A stretch of 64,000 bases of DNA from GCA-1730015 sp964550655 (GTDB lineage Bacteria > Pseudomonadota > Gammaproteobacteria > Granulosicoccales > Granulosicoccaceae): NCBI GenBank assembly GCA_964550655.1, contig CAZKAQ010000001.1, positions 1 to 64,000 on the forward strand, read 5' to 3'. The position numbers and the translations under genes were made by a program. Below the pieces are notes generated by a model, which saw only the letters and a list, made by a program, of their open reading frames with translations, ran no database searches and was not told the origin of the DNA. This document shows, one piece after another, positions 45,602 to 54,255 of this stretch. Numbering within the stretch: the stretch's first letter is position 1; the number at the start of each line of letters is the position of its first letter.

Positions 45602-45631
45602 TATGACTAACAGCTCGCAAAAGCTGCTTGT

Positions 45632-46732
45632 TTAGAAGGTAAAACGCCCTCCACCAAAGAGTGCAAATACATCTTGAAAATCATCAACGCCTTCTGGTGA
45701 ATCGAATTGAACTGTGTTTAATCCGGCGTACAGTTTCACCCCTTTAGCAATGTTGTTGATGTAGGCCAGATCGAAACGAGTGCCTTCCTGATCAGCAAAT
45801 GTTCGGTCTGTGTCAAAGCCGCCGCCAACTGAGACCGCATGTTGAAAATTATCACCGAAACGCCAGCCAACTTTGCCGTACGTGGTGAATGCGTCAGTTT
45901 CATTTCCAAGCGCATCAATGTCGTTGTCTGTGTCTTGCGTACCGAAAGACCAAGTCAGGTTGAAGCCGCTGCTATGCAGAAGTGAGGCTGAGCCCATGAA
46001 ACGATCAACGCCGTCATCGTTTGTGGCAAAGCCCAGTGCTGCAGAAATTGATACGCCGCCTGCATCACCGCTGTATCGAGCAGCGACTTCCTGAAAGCTG
46101 TTGCCAACACTGCCAGCGAATTTGAGACCTCCGAAAGAGGGAGTGTCGTAGCGAATTCTGTCGTTACGGCTGAAGCCGTCATATTGGCTGGTGATTGAAC
46201 TCACAGTTTGGTCGCTTATCTCATTTGTGCCTTCTACTCGTAACGCAATTGAGCCGGGACCTGAAGGAGCGTTGTAGCTCGCAATCCAGGTGTCTGAAAG
46301 ATCGCTTTCAGAAGTACCATTTGAAGCACCATCGCCCTGACCGAGAGAAATTTTACCAAACGGCGTACCGATGTAGGCGTCTGCTTTACGTAGTGCACCA
46401 TTACTGCTTGAAGGACCAACTACCTGACCATCCGGGGTCTGGATATTTGTTGCGAAGGTTGCGTTGGATTGAAATTGCAGTTCAATGTTTGAGCCTGTGC
46501 TATAGCCGTTGCCGAGGTCCTGATGGCCGATGATGCGAAAGCGCGTACCAGTACAAGTACAATCCTGGAACAGGACTTCATTATCGACGCCGTCGTCGAG
46601 AAGGTTGACGATTCGGTTGACCTGCCCGGACAAGGTTACATCCAGCGCCTGCGCTTGTCCCGACGCTCCGATTGCCGAAGCGATTGCTGTAGCAACCAGA
46701 GCTTTGTTAGGACTGAATTGGACTTTTTTCAT
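45632..46732 (-). CDS. Gram-negative porin
   Basis: 366-residue outer-membrane beta-barrel. A signal peptide ends at about residue 29 (GQAQA), followed by LDVTLSGQVNRIV, the usual first strand of general porins. Many alternating strands follow, and the protein ends in the required terminal Phe (GGRFTF). The CTCTGTR segment near residue 60 suggests a disulfide in an early loop. GAGGG lies before the ATG. Its promoter carries a Fur box, so expression is probably iron-regulated. Confidence 0.9.
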   Translation of the reverse strand: MKKVQFSPNKALVATAIASAIGASGQAQALDVTLSGQVNRIVNLLDDGVDNEVLFQDCTCTGTRFRIIGHQDLGNGYSTGSNIELQFQSNATFATNIQTPDGQVVGPSSSNGALRKADAYIGTPFGKISLGQGDGASNGTSESDLSDTWIASYNAPSGPGSIALRVEGTNEISDQTVSSITSQYDGFSRNDRIRYDTPSFGGLKFAGSVGNSFQEVAARYSGDAGGVSISAALGFATNDDGVDRFMGSASLLHSSGFNLTWSFGTQDTDNDIDALGNETDAFTTYGKVGWRFGDNFQHAVSVGGGFDTDRTFADQEGTRFDLAYINNIAKGVKLYAGLNTVQFDSPEGVDDFQDVFALFGGGRFTF

Positions 46733-46830
46733 TGGTGCTTCCCTCTGTTTTTGTGTCTATGGACCATTAAAGTGTGAAAAATGTTGTTTGAATATTTCTG
46801 AACACGAGTTAATTATTACTGCAAATCTAA

Positions 46831-46859
46831 ATAATAATGATAATGCGAATAATTATCAA
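46831..46859 (-). promoter_or_regulatory. Sigma70-like porin promoter
   Basis: On the minus strand TTGATA (46854-46859) and TATTAT (46831-46836) are 17 bases apart, each one mismatch from consensus, ~100 bases before the porin start. Confidence 0.6.
46839..46857. promoter_or_regulatory. Fur box over the porin promoter
   Basis: GATAATGCGAATAATTATC matches the 19-bp Fur consensus GATAATGATAATCATTATC at 16 positions, including both outer GATAAT/ATTATC arms. It fills the spacer between the -35 and -10 of the porin promoter, a position suited to repression when iron is plentiful. Confidence 0.68.
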
Positions 46860-47545
46860 TTACAGATTGAGTGACAGAAAAACAACAGATAGTTAAAGTG
46901 ATTAAACACAAATACCCGAATTAGCCCTTTTTGCCTATTCATAAGCGTGTTTTACGAGCCAAATGTAACTTTAATCACATGACTGCGAGTCAAGTATAAA
47001 CACGACAATGGTAAAAAAACAACACATAGCAATTGTGCTGGGCAATATGAAATGTTAGCGCTATCACATAAATAAGGTGTAAACGCGGTTCTGGTCAGTA
47101 TTTTCGAACGAAATAGCCGGAATATCGGGCATATGGCCCTGTTAGGTTGGCTGAGTTAAGCCACAACGTACTGGACGTGCTGATTGCACGGCCAGACATG
47201 GCAATGGCGCCGAATCCCGGTTTTCAGAGAAATTGGTGACTGTTGTGGTGTGCGGTTGCGGGCTCTGACAACAGCCGTAAGCCCCGTCACTGTTTCTTCA
47301 ACAACATTGACAGGTGGTTCCAGAGTGGTGCGCAGACCGCATATGCCTATCATGGGCCCGAATCTAAAAGGTTTCGAGGTAACGGCTTTCAACTGAAGTT
47401 GCCGCGCTCGGTGAATCCTGCAGCTAAGCGTGACTAACAGGGACGAGCAATTTGAACCCCTGTCAATCTGCAGTCTGTATGTCGAAGACTATACTTAATA
47501 AAACCCGGGTACGCTCTCAATCATTGAGTAACAGAGTAAATAATA

Positions 47546-48280
47546 ATGAGTAATCAGACAGAATCTGCCTTGCAGTCCGAATCAAACAGTCAGCAGGCAT
47601 CCGGCAGTCTTGCATCTGAAGCAACGGAGAATGAAACAGCGACAGACGGTTTTAGCTTTACCTCCATGGAATTGCGGGTTCTGGGTGCATTGATGGAAAA
47701 ACAGCTGGCAACTCCGGATGCCTATCCGCTGACAGTCAACAGCCTGATTGCCGCATGTAATCAGAAGTCCAACCGGGAGCCGGTTACCAATTACCAGCAG
47801 GGGGAGCTTGTGAGAACGTTGCGTGAACTTGAATCACGTTCACTGATACGTTATGAAATGGGTGCCCGCAGCGAGCGATACGAACAACGCTTTACCAATG
47901 TTTATAGTCTAAGTAAAAAACAACAGGCACTGATCACTATTATGCTGTTGCGTGGTCCGCAAACGTCGTCAGAGCTTTATACCAGAACTCAACGAATGTA
48001 CGAGTATACTGATCGTGAAGATATGCAAGTGAGTTTGGAACGACTGACAATGGGCGATGAGCCGTTGGTCGTGTTAATACCCAAAGGTGTGGGCCAGCGT
48101 GAGGATCGGTATGGTCATTTGTTGTGCGGGATGCCGGAAATGCCGCAGCGCGAGGCAGATAATCATTCTTCCGGCAGGGCGAAAAATCAGGATCTTCTCG
48201 CAGAGATTGCCGCACTGCGTGCCGACCTTGACAGGCTCTATCAGTTGACCGGACACGTGAAAGAAGAGTCTGGCGAATAA
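47546..48280 (+). CDS. yceH: YceH/UPF0502 (DUF480) winged-helix protein
   Basis: 244-residue protein with an N-terminal ~40-residue Ser/Gln/Glu-rich extension and then two winged-helix units: RVLGALMEKQLATPDAYPLT, SLIAACNQKSNREPV, and LRGPQTSSELYTRTQRMYE. These are the DUF480 hallmarks. A C-terminal coiled coil (LLAEIAALRADLDRLYQLTG) completes it. Probably a DNA-associated protein; function not established. A terminator-like structure follows. Confidence 0.88.
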   Translation: MSNQTESALQSESNSQQASGSLASEATENETATDGFSFTSMELRVLGALMEKQLATPDAYPLTVNSLIAACNQKSNREPVTNYQQGELVRTLRELESRSLIRYEMGARSERYEQRFTNVYSLSKKQQALITIMLLRGPQTSSELYTRTQRMYEYTDREDMQVSLERLTMGDEPLVVLIPKGVGQREDRYGHLLCGMPEMPQREADNHSSGRAKNQDLLAEIAALRADLDRLYQLTGHVKEESGE

Positions 48281-48286
48281 ACTCAA

Positions 48287-48330
48287 CCGGCTTCACTCGG
48301 CCGGATCTGTGTTACCAAAACAGTTTTTTT
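48287..48330 (+). terminator. Terminator region after yceH
   Basis: CCGGC (48287-48291)/GCCGG (48300-48304) forms a first stem. CTGT...ACAG (48307-48323) forms a second, weaker one that runs straight into seven T residues (48324-48330). Position 7-50 bases past the stop supports intrinsic termination. Confidence 0.6.
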
Positions 48331-48507
48331 AAAAATGCCCCGGGAGTCTGCGTGACCGAACCTCTGCTGCTGCGAATGCACCCTGACGGTGCGCCAGGAC
48401 AAGAATAATTATCGATCATTTTCGTTGCGTATGAAGAACTATGCGCCTCAAATGAGCGTAACATGTTCGAACAAATAAAATGCCCTCGCCGTGGCGCGTT
48501 CTCACCT

Positions 48508-49410
48508 CTACCGCGCAGACCCTTGGTCGACTGATGTTGGTTCTTTAAGGCCGGCGTAACCCTGCATCAGTACGGCGAGCAAAACAATACCACCGCCTAT
48601 GAGTGTGTTAGTGGCCGGTACCTCATTCACTGCCAGCCAAACCCACACTGGCGACAGTGCAGTTTCTGAAAGGCCTAACAACGGTATCTGCGCCGCGGGA
48701 ACACTTTTGGACCCCAGCGTTATAAAAATAAAACCACAGCCTACCTGTACGCTGCCGAGACAGATTGCAATGAGCAGGTCACGGGCAGAGATAGCAAGAT
48801 TGTCGACCAGCGGAAGCAGCATGGGTATGCACATGATCGCTGCCAACAGACCTGCCAGTGCAGTAGGCGCCATCATGTCGCGCTGCGGACCCAGGTATCG
48901 AAGCAATACAACGAAGAAGGCAAAAGCTACAACTGCCCCCAGCGCAAATAAAATACCTGTGATGTCATTTGCGTTAACTCCATCGGAAACCATTACACAG
49001 ACACCGGCAATAGCCAGTGTCATGGCAGCCCAGTTTATTGCTTTGAGTGGTTCACCAAGAAAATAGTAAGCCAGTACACCTGCGACAACAGGGCCTGTGC
49101 TCAGCAGCAGTACTGTGTTCGCAACAGTGGTATTAAACAGGCTCAGAAGATAGCAAATAAAGCCTGTTGCAAGCAGTAACGACACAAGCAAATCAATCGC
49201 TTTTATTTTCTGAAACTGCTCTTTAAAGGTATGACGATCTCGAACCCACAGGAACAGTGCCACGGTAGCGGTAAATACCAGGGAGCGATAAAACAAGATA
49301 GTCCACGGACTTGCCTGATCTACAAATCGAACCAGCAATCCGCCGGAACTTAAAAACACACCAGCCATCACGACGAATAAGACACCTCTGGAATAGGATT
49401 GGGTATTCAC
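48508..49410 (-). CDS. DMT-superfamily (EamA) transporter
   Basis: 300-residue inner-membrane protein with ten hydrophobic segments arranged as two EamA repeats: one begins GVLFVVMAGVFLSSGGLLVR, the second GILFALGAVVAFAFFVVLLR. Members export metabolites or amino acids; substrate unknown. It lies 30 bases after proV on the same strand, so it may be co-transcribed with the betaine transporter. Confidence 0.88.
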   Translation of the reverse strand: MNTQSYSRGVLFVVMAGVFLSSGGLLVRFVDQASPWTILFYRSLVFTATVALFLWVRDRHTFKEQFQKIKAIDLLVSLLLATGFICYLLSLFNTTVANTVLLLSTGPVVAGVLAYYFLGEPLKAINWAAMTLAIAGVCVMVSDGVNANDITGILFALGAVVAFAFFVVLLRYLGPQRDMMAPTALAGLLAAIMCIPMLLPLVDNLAISARDLLIAICLGSVQVGCGFIFITLGSKSVPAAQIPLLGLSETALSPVWVWLAVNEVPATNTLIGGGIVLLAVLMQGYAGLKEPTSVDQGSAR

Positions 49411-49440
49411 CAGGTTGTTCGTTTTACGTGTTGCAGTACG

Positions 49441-50544
49441 CTAGTACTTGCGTACGCCATCCTCGGGTGCTGCACGCGGTACCAATGCTCTGACCAGGCT
49501 GGTCATATCCAGAATACCGACAGCCTGGTTGTCTCTCATGACTACGTAGGAGTGAGATGTGTCACCGCCGGAGCGGGCAATCATGCTCTCAAGTGTATCG
49601 TCGTAGTCAACTTCGCCATGTGCGTTTTCCGGAATTGGTCCGTCTAAAGGCGTCATGATCGAGCGTACTCGCAGTACACGTGCACGATTGATATCGCTGA
49701 CAAAATCTTCAATGTAAGGATCGCTCGGGTACAACAAAATATGTTGTGGTTCTCCCTGTTGCACGACATAGCCGTCTTTTAGAATCACCAGATGATCTGC
49801 AAGTTTCAATGCCTCATCGAGATCATGCGATATAAATACAATTGTCTTGTGTAGCTCCTGTTGCAGCTCCAGTAACAGGTCCTGCATGTCGGTGCGAATC
49901 AAAGGATCAAGTGCCGAGAATGCTTCATCCATTAGCATGATTGGCGAGTTGGACGTTAATGCCCGTGCGATTCCAACGCGTTGCTGCATACCACCGGATA
50001 ATTGATGCGGGTAGTGATCACCAAAGCCTTCAAGACCAACGCGATTGATCCATTTCTCTGCTTCCTTAAGATACTCGCGCCTGGAAACGCCTCGTACTTT
50101 GAGTGTTGTGCCGGAGTTTTCAAGTACGGTGCGGTGTGGCAGTAATGCGAACTTCTGAAATACCATAGACATCGTCTGGCGACGAAGTTCTCGCAGTCGA
50201 TCTTCGTCGTATGCGAGAACATCTTCACCGTCTACGTCTATCTGTCCTGCCGTTGGTTCGATCAGCCGGTTCAGGTGTCGGATCAGTGTGGACTTGCCGG
50301 ATCCTGAAAGCCCCATGACAACTGTGATATTGCCGGCACGTACATCGACATTGATGTCTCTTAAGCCCAGCACATGTCCGTGTTCGTTGAGTAAGTCAGT
50401 TTTGGACATGCCGTTATAAACATGCTGCAACGCGGTATCCGGATCCGGTCCGAAGATTTTATACAGATTGCGGATCGAGACTTTGATGTCACCTGTTACC
50501 TGGTCAGTCACTTGCTGTACTCGTTTAATGTTTCTGTGCGGCAT
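49441..50544 (-). CDS. proV: Glycine betaine/proline ABC transporter ATP-binding protein
   Basis: 367-residue OpuA/ProV-type ATPase. Walker A GLSGSGKST, signature LSGGMQQRV, Walker B IMLMDEAFSALD and the switch FISHDLDEA are intact. The C-terminal ~100 residues contain a CBS-type region (RVRSIMTPLDGPIPENAHG...) used for osmotic/ionic regulation in the family. ATG 50544 is chosen over the GTG two codons upstream. The start overlaps the 3' end of proW by 20 bases. Confidence 0.93.
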   Translation of the reverse strand: MPHRNIKRVQQVTDQVTGDIKVSIRNLYKIFGPDPDTALQHVYNGMSKTDLLNEHGHVLGLRDINVDVRAGNITVVMGLSGSGKSTLIRHLNRLIEPTAGQIDVDGEDVLAYDEDRLRELRRQTMSMVFQKFALLPHRTVLENSGTTLKVRGVSRREYLKEAEKWINRVGLEGFGDHYPHQLSGGMQQRVGIARALTSNSPIMLMDEAFSALDPLIRTDMQDLLLELQQELHKTIVFISHDLDEALKLADHLVILKDGYVVQQGEPQHILLYPSDPYIEDFVSDINRARVLRVRSIMTPLDGPIPENAHGEVDYDDTLESMIARSGGDTSHSYVVMRDNQAVGILDMTSLVRALVPRAAPEDGVRKY

Positions 50545-51556
50545 TGACACGGTTAAGTGCAGCTTTGGTTACCCGGTCAAGGATAATCGCGAGCAGCACA
50601 ATGCCGAAGCCGGATACCAGGCCGACGCCAAGTTCAAGGTTACGGATTCCTCGCAGTACCAGAACACCCAGGCCTGGTGCAGACACCAGTGAGGCAATCA
50701 CCACCATGGCAAGGCTCATCATTATTGTTTGATTGATACCTGCCATTATGTTCGGTAGTGCAAGTGGAATTTGTACACCAAAAAGTTTTTGTCTGTCCGT
50801 CATTCCGAATGAGTTTGCGGCTTCGATGACATCTTCATCGACCAGTCGAATGCCAAGATCGGTAAGTCGGATGACGGGTACGATCGCATAGAGAATAATC
50901 GCAACGCCGTAGAGCTTGGGTTCGGTAATGGAAAATAAAAAGATCAGTGGTATTAAATACACAAACGGCGGTAGCGTTTGTAGCATATCCAGTATTGGAA
51001 TAATTATTCGTTGTAATCGATCGCTGCGCGACATAGCAATACCGATGGGTACACCCAGCAGTACACATAAGAAAGCGCAGACGTAAATCACAGCCAGTGT
51101 TTGCATGGCGTGATCGTAGTGATCAACAAAAGCCAGAAACGCCAGGCAACCCAGTACAAAAGCGACCAGCTTCCACGATTTTGAGGCCAGGTAGACGACC
51201 AATGCCAAAACAGGAAACATTATCCACCAGGGTGTCGCTTCAATGGTTGAAAGCGCAAATTCAAGCAGCCAGCTGAGTGGTTGTGTAATCGGGTCAAGTA
51301 CAAAGCGAAGTGCGCCTTTAATGGCGAGGAAACCGTCTTCGACGCCTTTGGTCACATCACGTGATTGACCAATCGAGGCACAGGCTTTGTGTAATTCATC
51401 AAGTGAAGGAAAGGGAAGCTCGAATCCTGATTCTTCTTTTTTAACGCCTGCCTGTGCAAGCAAGTCTGCCATCGAGACCGGGCCGTCAGACGTTTTACCG
51501 GCATCGCACCAGTCACGCAGGCCAGTTTTGTCAAAAAAGGAATCATAATAGGCCAT
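50525..51556 (-). CDS. proW: Glycine betaine/proline ABC transporter permease
   Basis: 343-residue permease with a ~100-residue cytoplasmic N-terminal extension and seven to eight membrane segments. The coupling loop is in IEAANSFGMTDRQKLFGVQIPLALP. ProW/OpuAB family. Translation is probably coupled to proV through the overlap. Confidence 0.93.
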   Translation of the reverse strand: MAYYDSFFDKTGLRDWCDAGKTSDGPVSMADLLAQAGVKKEESGFELPFPSLDELHKACASIGQSRDVTKGVEDGFLAIKGALRFVLDPITQPLSWLLEFALSTIEATPWWIMFPVLALVVYLASKSWKLVAFVLGCLAFLAFVDHYDHAMQTLAVIYVCAFLCVLLGVPIGIAMSRSDRLQRIIIPILDMLQTLPPFVYLIPLIFLFSITEPKLYGVAIILYAIVPVIRLTDLGIRLVDEDVIEAANSFGMTDRQKLFGVQIPLALPNIMAGINQTIMMSLAMVVIASLVSAPGLGVLVLRGIRNLELGVGLVSGFGIVLLAIILDRVTKAALNRVNAAQKH

Positions 51557-51597
51557 AAATATGTCCTTAAGCTTGTTGCCGGATTATGTGCATAGAC

Positions 51598-51629
51598 AAA
51601 AAAGGTGTTGGGCGCAAAATGCGCCCAAC
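51598..51629 (-). terminator. Intercistronic hairpin between proX and proW
   Basis: On the minus strand GTTGGGCGCA and TGCGCCCAAC form a perfect 10-bp stem with a 3-base loop, followed 3 bases later by six U residues (51603-51598). It starts 28 bases after the proX stop. The layout suits partial termination or 3'-end protection giving more binding protein than membrane components. Confidence 0.78.
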
Positions 51630-51657
51630 GTATAACGTATTAAGTCGCTTTCAGTGA

Positions 51658-52632
51658 CTATTTAATAAGCGCTGAAAGTTTTTCTTTGGCTTCATCACTA
51701 ACCCAGCCAGACCATACATCTGAATGGTTTGTCAGAAAGTGTACCGCTGCTTCTTCTGCCGAGGCGCTGTTATCATCCTGCCATGCCAGTGTGCTGTTGA
51801 GGATGTCGATGTCAAAACTGATGGAGCTCATCAATTTGGCTATGCCAGGCTCACGCTCTGCCAGTGCTGAAGTCGCGACAGTCAGAACCGGTGCTGGTGG
51901 AAAATCAGATACGCCGGGAGTAGCATTATCTTTGTTGCCATTGGCTTTGTGGATCTCTTTGTCAATGTCACCGATTTTAACCTGCACCATAGGGTACTTA
52001 CCCAATACAGCAGTCGGCGCCCAGTAGTATCCAAACCATGGTTTTTTATCTTCGTAAGCTGCTGCTATAGAAGTACCCAGCGTTTCACCGGAACCGTGAT
52101 CAAAGACTTCCATCTTGTCGCGCAGACCCAGTGCTGTGATGATATTGTCGTTAACATTACGGCAACCCCATCCGTCGGGGCAGTTGTTGAATGTGCCACC
52201 GACAAGATCCGGGTTAGCCAATACCCCTTCGATGGTCTGCAGTTCGGGATTAGATTCTGCGAGGTATGCAGGAATCCACCAACCTTCAACGCCACCGGGG
52301 TTAAATACTTCAGCCAGTCGTTCAACTTTACCGTCGGCTTCAAGCTTCTGATAGACATCACCTGTTGAGTTTAACCACAGCTCGGTGACAATGTCCGGTT
52401 CGCCGTTCTCAGCCAGTGAAGCGACAGAGGTGGTAGTAGCAGAAGGTACTTTTTCTACTGTGCAACCGTAGCCTTGCTCCATCAGGAATTTAGAAACTTC
52501 GGTGATGATCTGAGACGAAGCCCAGTTCATCTCGGTAATAGAAACATCACCACATTCAGCTAATGCGGGAGATGAGGTAGACATCGCGGCAGCAGCAGCG
52601 AGGCCTGCAGCCAGTTTAAATAACTTTCTCAT
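51658..52632 (-). CDS. proX: Glycine betaine ABC transporter substrate-binding protein
   Basis: 324-residue periplasmic protein with a signal peptide (MRKLFKLAAGLAAAA... cleaved after PALA), then ECGDVSITEMNWASSQI, the OpuAC-type start. Tryptophans that build an aromatic cage for quaternary ammonium ligands are plentiful (e.g. GGVEGWWIPAY, KPWFGYYWAPT). ATG 52632 has GGAG upstream; the 38-codon upstream extension lacks a signal peptide. First gene of the transporter operon, with transcription order proX, proW, proV. Confidence 0.93.
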   Translation of the reverse strand: MRKLFKLAAGLAAAAAMSTSSPALAECGDVSITEMNWASSQIITEVSKFLMEQGYGCTVEKVPSATTTSVASLAENGEPDIVTELWLNSTGDVYQKLEADGKVERLAEVFNPGGVEGWWIPAYLAESNPELQTIEGVLANPDLVGGTFNNCPDGWGCRNVNDNIITALGLRDKMEVFDHGSGETLGTSIAAAYEDKKPWFGYYWAPTAVLGKYPMVQVKIGDIDKEIHKANGNKDNATPGVSDFPPAPVLTVATSALAEREPGIAKLMSSISFDIDILNSTLAWQDDNSASAEEAAVHFLTNHSDVWSGWVSDEAKEKLSALIK

Positions 52633-52942
52633 TGAAAATTTACTCCAGTGGATAATTGTGCCCCGTGTCCGTGTGATACGAGGTCCCGGGGCGGTGCGGA
52701 CTCGTTCAGCATTCACGCGGCACTCCAATCGCTCGCTGTTTTTCACTTCCTTAATTTAACTCAATTGTTGTTTCAAACTTGCGATGAGTGCGACTTTTGA
52801 TGTTGTTTGTCTAAACCTTTGGCTGATTTGCGACTGCTGATGACCTGATAGAGGTCCGCATTGACGGAAGGGGAGTCATTTGGTGTTTCAGAAATGTTAC
52901 GTCCTGGGCCAGGACAGAATTAATGAAAGCGATTCAGCATCA
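52633..52942. other. Gap between the M24 peptidase and proX, with palindromes
   Basis: 310 bases that should carry the proX promoter. Two symmetric sites are visible: GACCT...AGGTC at 52841-52855 and a perfect 7+7 palindrome around one base at 52901-52915 (GTCCTGGGCCAGGAC), 28 bases past the peptidase stop. No gene. Confidence 0.5.
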
Positions 52943-54112
52943 TCAAATAACCGGTAAGTCAGTCGCTGCCCGGCTTGTCAGCAGACGTGCGCCATCTGCG
53001 GTAACCACAATATTTTCCTCATGCACCATCATTTGTCCATTGCCGTAGTTCAGAGAGGGCTCGATGGTTAACACCATATTCTCCTGCAATACGGTTTCGT
53101 CGAATACTGCATGTGAGGGTTGTTCTGTAAGTTGCATGCCCAGTCCGTGACCGAGACGTCCGATGTCTCCGCTGTTGTTATCGAGTTCTGCAATCACAGC
53201 AGACATAGATTGAAAAAGATCACGGCAGGTGTTACCGGGTCGGGCGGCATCGATACCAGCTTCTGTTGCGCGCCACAACACATCGTAAGCCTGTTTTGCC
53301 TTGTCACTTGCTTTGCCAATGGCCCAGTTGCGATCAAAATCGCAGAAGTATCCATCCCAGGTGCAACCGGTATCCATCATTAGTATGTCACCTGACTGCA
53401 GTGGTCTTTGCGATGGTGGTGAAATGACATCGGCATAACCCCCTTGATCTGCAGCGCCAACCACATAAGGGGAGTCATCTGCACCTTGTGCTATAGCTGT
53501 TCGTCTGAACTCTCGAAATACCGAGTCAAGTGGCATGCCTTGAGTGACAAACTCCGGTACTTTGGCAAATGCCGCTGAGCCAACAGCACAAATGTGGGCA
53601 AGCTTATCGATCTCTGCATCTGATTTAACCATACGCAGACCCTGCACCAGAGCAGTTGCATCGGCGATACGTAAGCCTGGAAGCGCTGCGGTTAAACGTT
53701 CCCAGTCACCCAGTGGCATGCGTAACATGGTCTCATGGCCTTTCATCACACCCAGTGTTGCAGTGCTTGAAGCCAGTGGTGACAGCAGTTCCGTGAGCAG
53801 ACTAATGCCATCATCATGCGGTGCAGGTGCGCTCCAGGTGCGAATATCATCGAGCCAGCTTTGTCGCATTAGTGCAGCACCGATCTCGGGGATAATCGCG
53901 ATTGGTTTGCCCTGCAGTGGTACAAACACGAACCACGGGCGAGTCGGGCTTTGCCAGAATAAGGTATGAAAACCGGTAAAGTAGCGAACTTCCGGCTCAC
54001 TCATTAAGAGCATGCCATCAAGACCCTGCATGGCCATTTGTGCTTGTGCGTTCTTTGTGCGGGTGCTGAACTCCGCCTCATTAAAACCACGCGCCGGTGC
54101 TTCAGGCTGCAT
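52943..54112 (-). CDS. M24-family peptidase/creatinase-like, possible ectoine-hydrolase-type enzyme
   Basis: 389-residue pita-bread enzyme. Creatinase N-domain: GMLLMSEPEVRYFTGF. Metal ligands in order: Asp in MMDTGCTWD, Asp in FCDFDRNW, His in LGHGLGMQ, Glu in TIEPSL and Glu in VHEENIVV. The fold covers Xaa-Pro peptidases, creatinase and ectoine hydrolase DoeA; the setting between a betaine importer and an EutA-like gene favours a compatible-solute amidohydrolase, but this is inference. Transcribed toward proX and divergent from the PhyH gene. Confidence 0.82.
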   Translation of the reverse strand: MQPEAPARGFNEAEFSTRTKNAQAQMAMQGLDGMLLMSEPEVRYFTGFHTLFWQSPTRPWFVFVPLQGKPIAIIPEIGAALMRQSWLDDIRTWSAPAPHDDGISLLTELLSPLASSTATLGVMKGHETMLRMPLGDWERLTAALPGLRIADATALVQGLRMVKSDAEIDKLAHICAVGSAAFAKVPEFVTQGMPLDSVFREFRRTAIAQGADDSPYVVGAADQGGYADVISPPSQRPLQSGDILMMDTGCTWDGYFCDFDRNWAIGKASDKAKQAYDVLWRATEAGIDAARPGNTCRDLFQSMSAVIAELDNNSGDIGRLGHGLGMQLTEQPSHAVFDETVLQENMVLTIEPSLNYGNGQMMVHEENIVVTADGARLLTSRAATDLPVI

Positions 54113-54199
54113 CTCTATTGTCCTACTTAATCGCCAGGTAACTATGCCACAACAGGTGATATGAATATCAAGCCAAAACGACTCGTCAATAACGCAGGC

Positions 54200-54228
54200 T
54201 TGCTTTTGATCAATTGTTACTGTTATAC
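54200..54228 (+). promoter_or_regulatory. Candidate promoter for the PhyH-EutA-DMGDH operon
   Basis: TTGCTT (54200-54205), 17-base spacer, TTATAC (54223-54228), 27 bases before the ATG. A reasonable sigma70 match. Confidence 0.5.
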
Positions 54229-54233
54229 AACAA
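54214..54233. promoter_or_regulatory. Operator-like inverted repeat over the -10
   Basis: TTGTT and AACAA flank 10 bases and straddle the -10 hexamer of the candidate promoter. This geometry is common for dimeric repressors. No regulator gene is adjacent. Confidence 0.4.
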
Positions 54234-54255
54234 AGTGTGCAAGTGAGGTCTCTTC

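Larger units (their letters stand above)
46733..47545. other. Long intergenic region between the porin and yceH
   Basis: 813 bases. The porin-proximal 130 bases hold the promoter and Fur box listed separately. From about 46990 to 47500 the only reading frames are short (70-78 codons on both strands at 47156-47396), without recognisable products or good ribosome binding sites. No RNA gene is recognised. Confidence 0.5.

Noticed and set aside
47156..47396. 70-78-codon frames on both strands before yceH
   Set aside because: Mutually overlapping, no similarity or ribosome binding site recognised.
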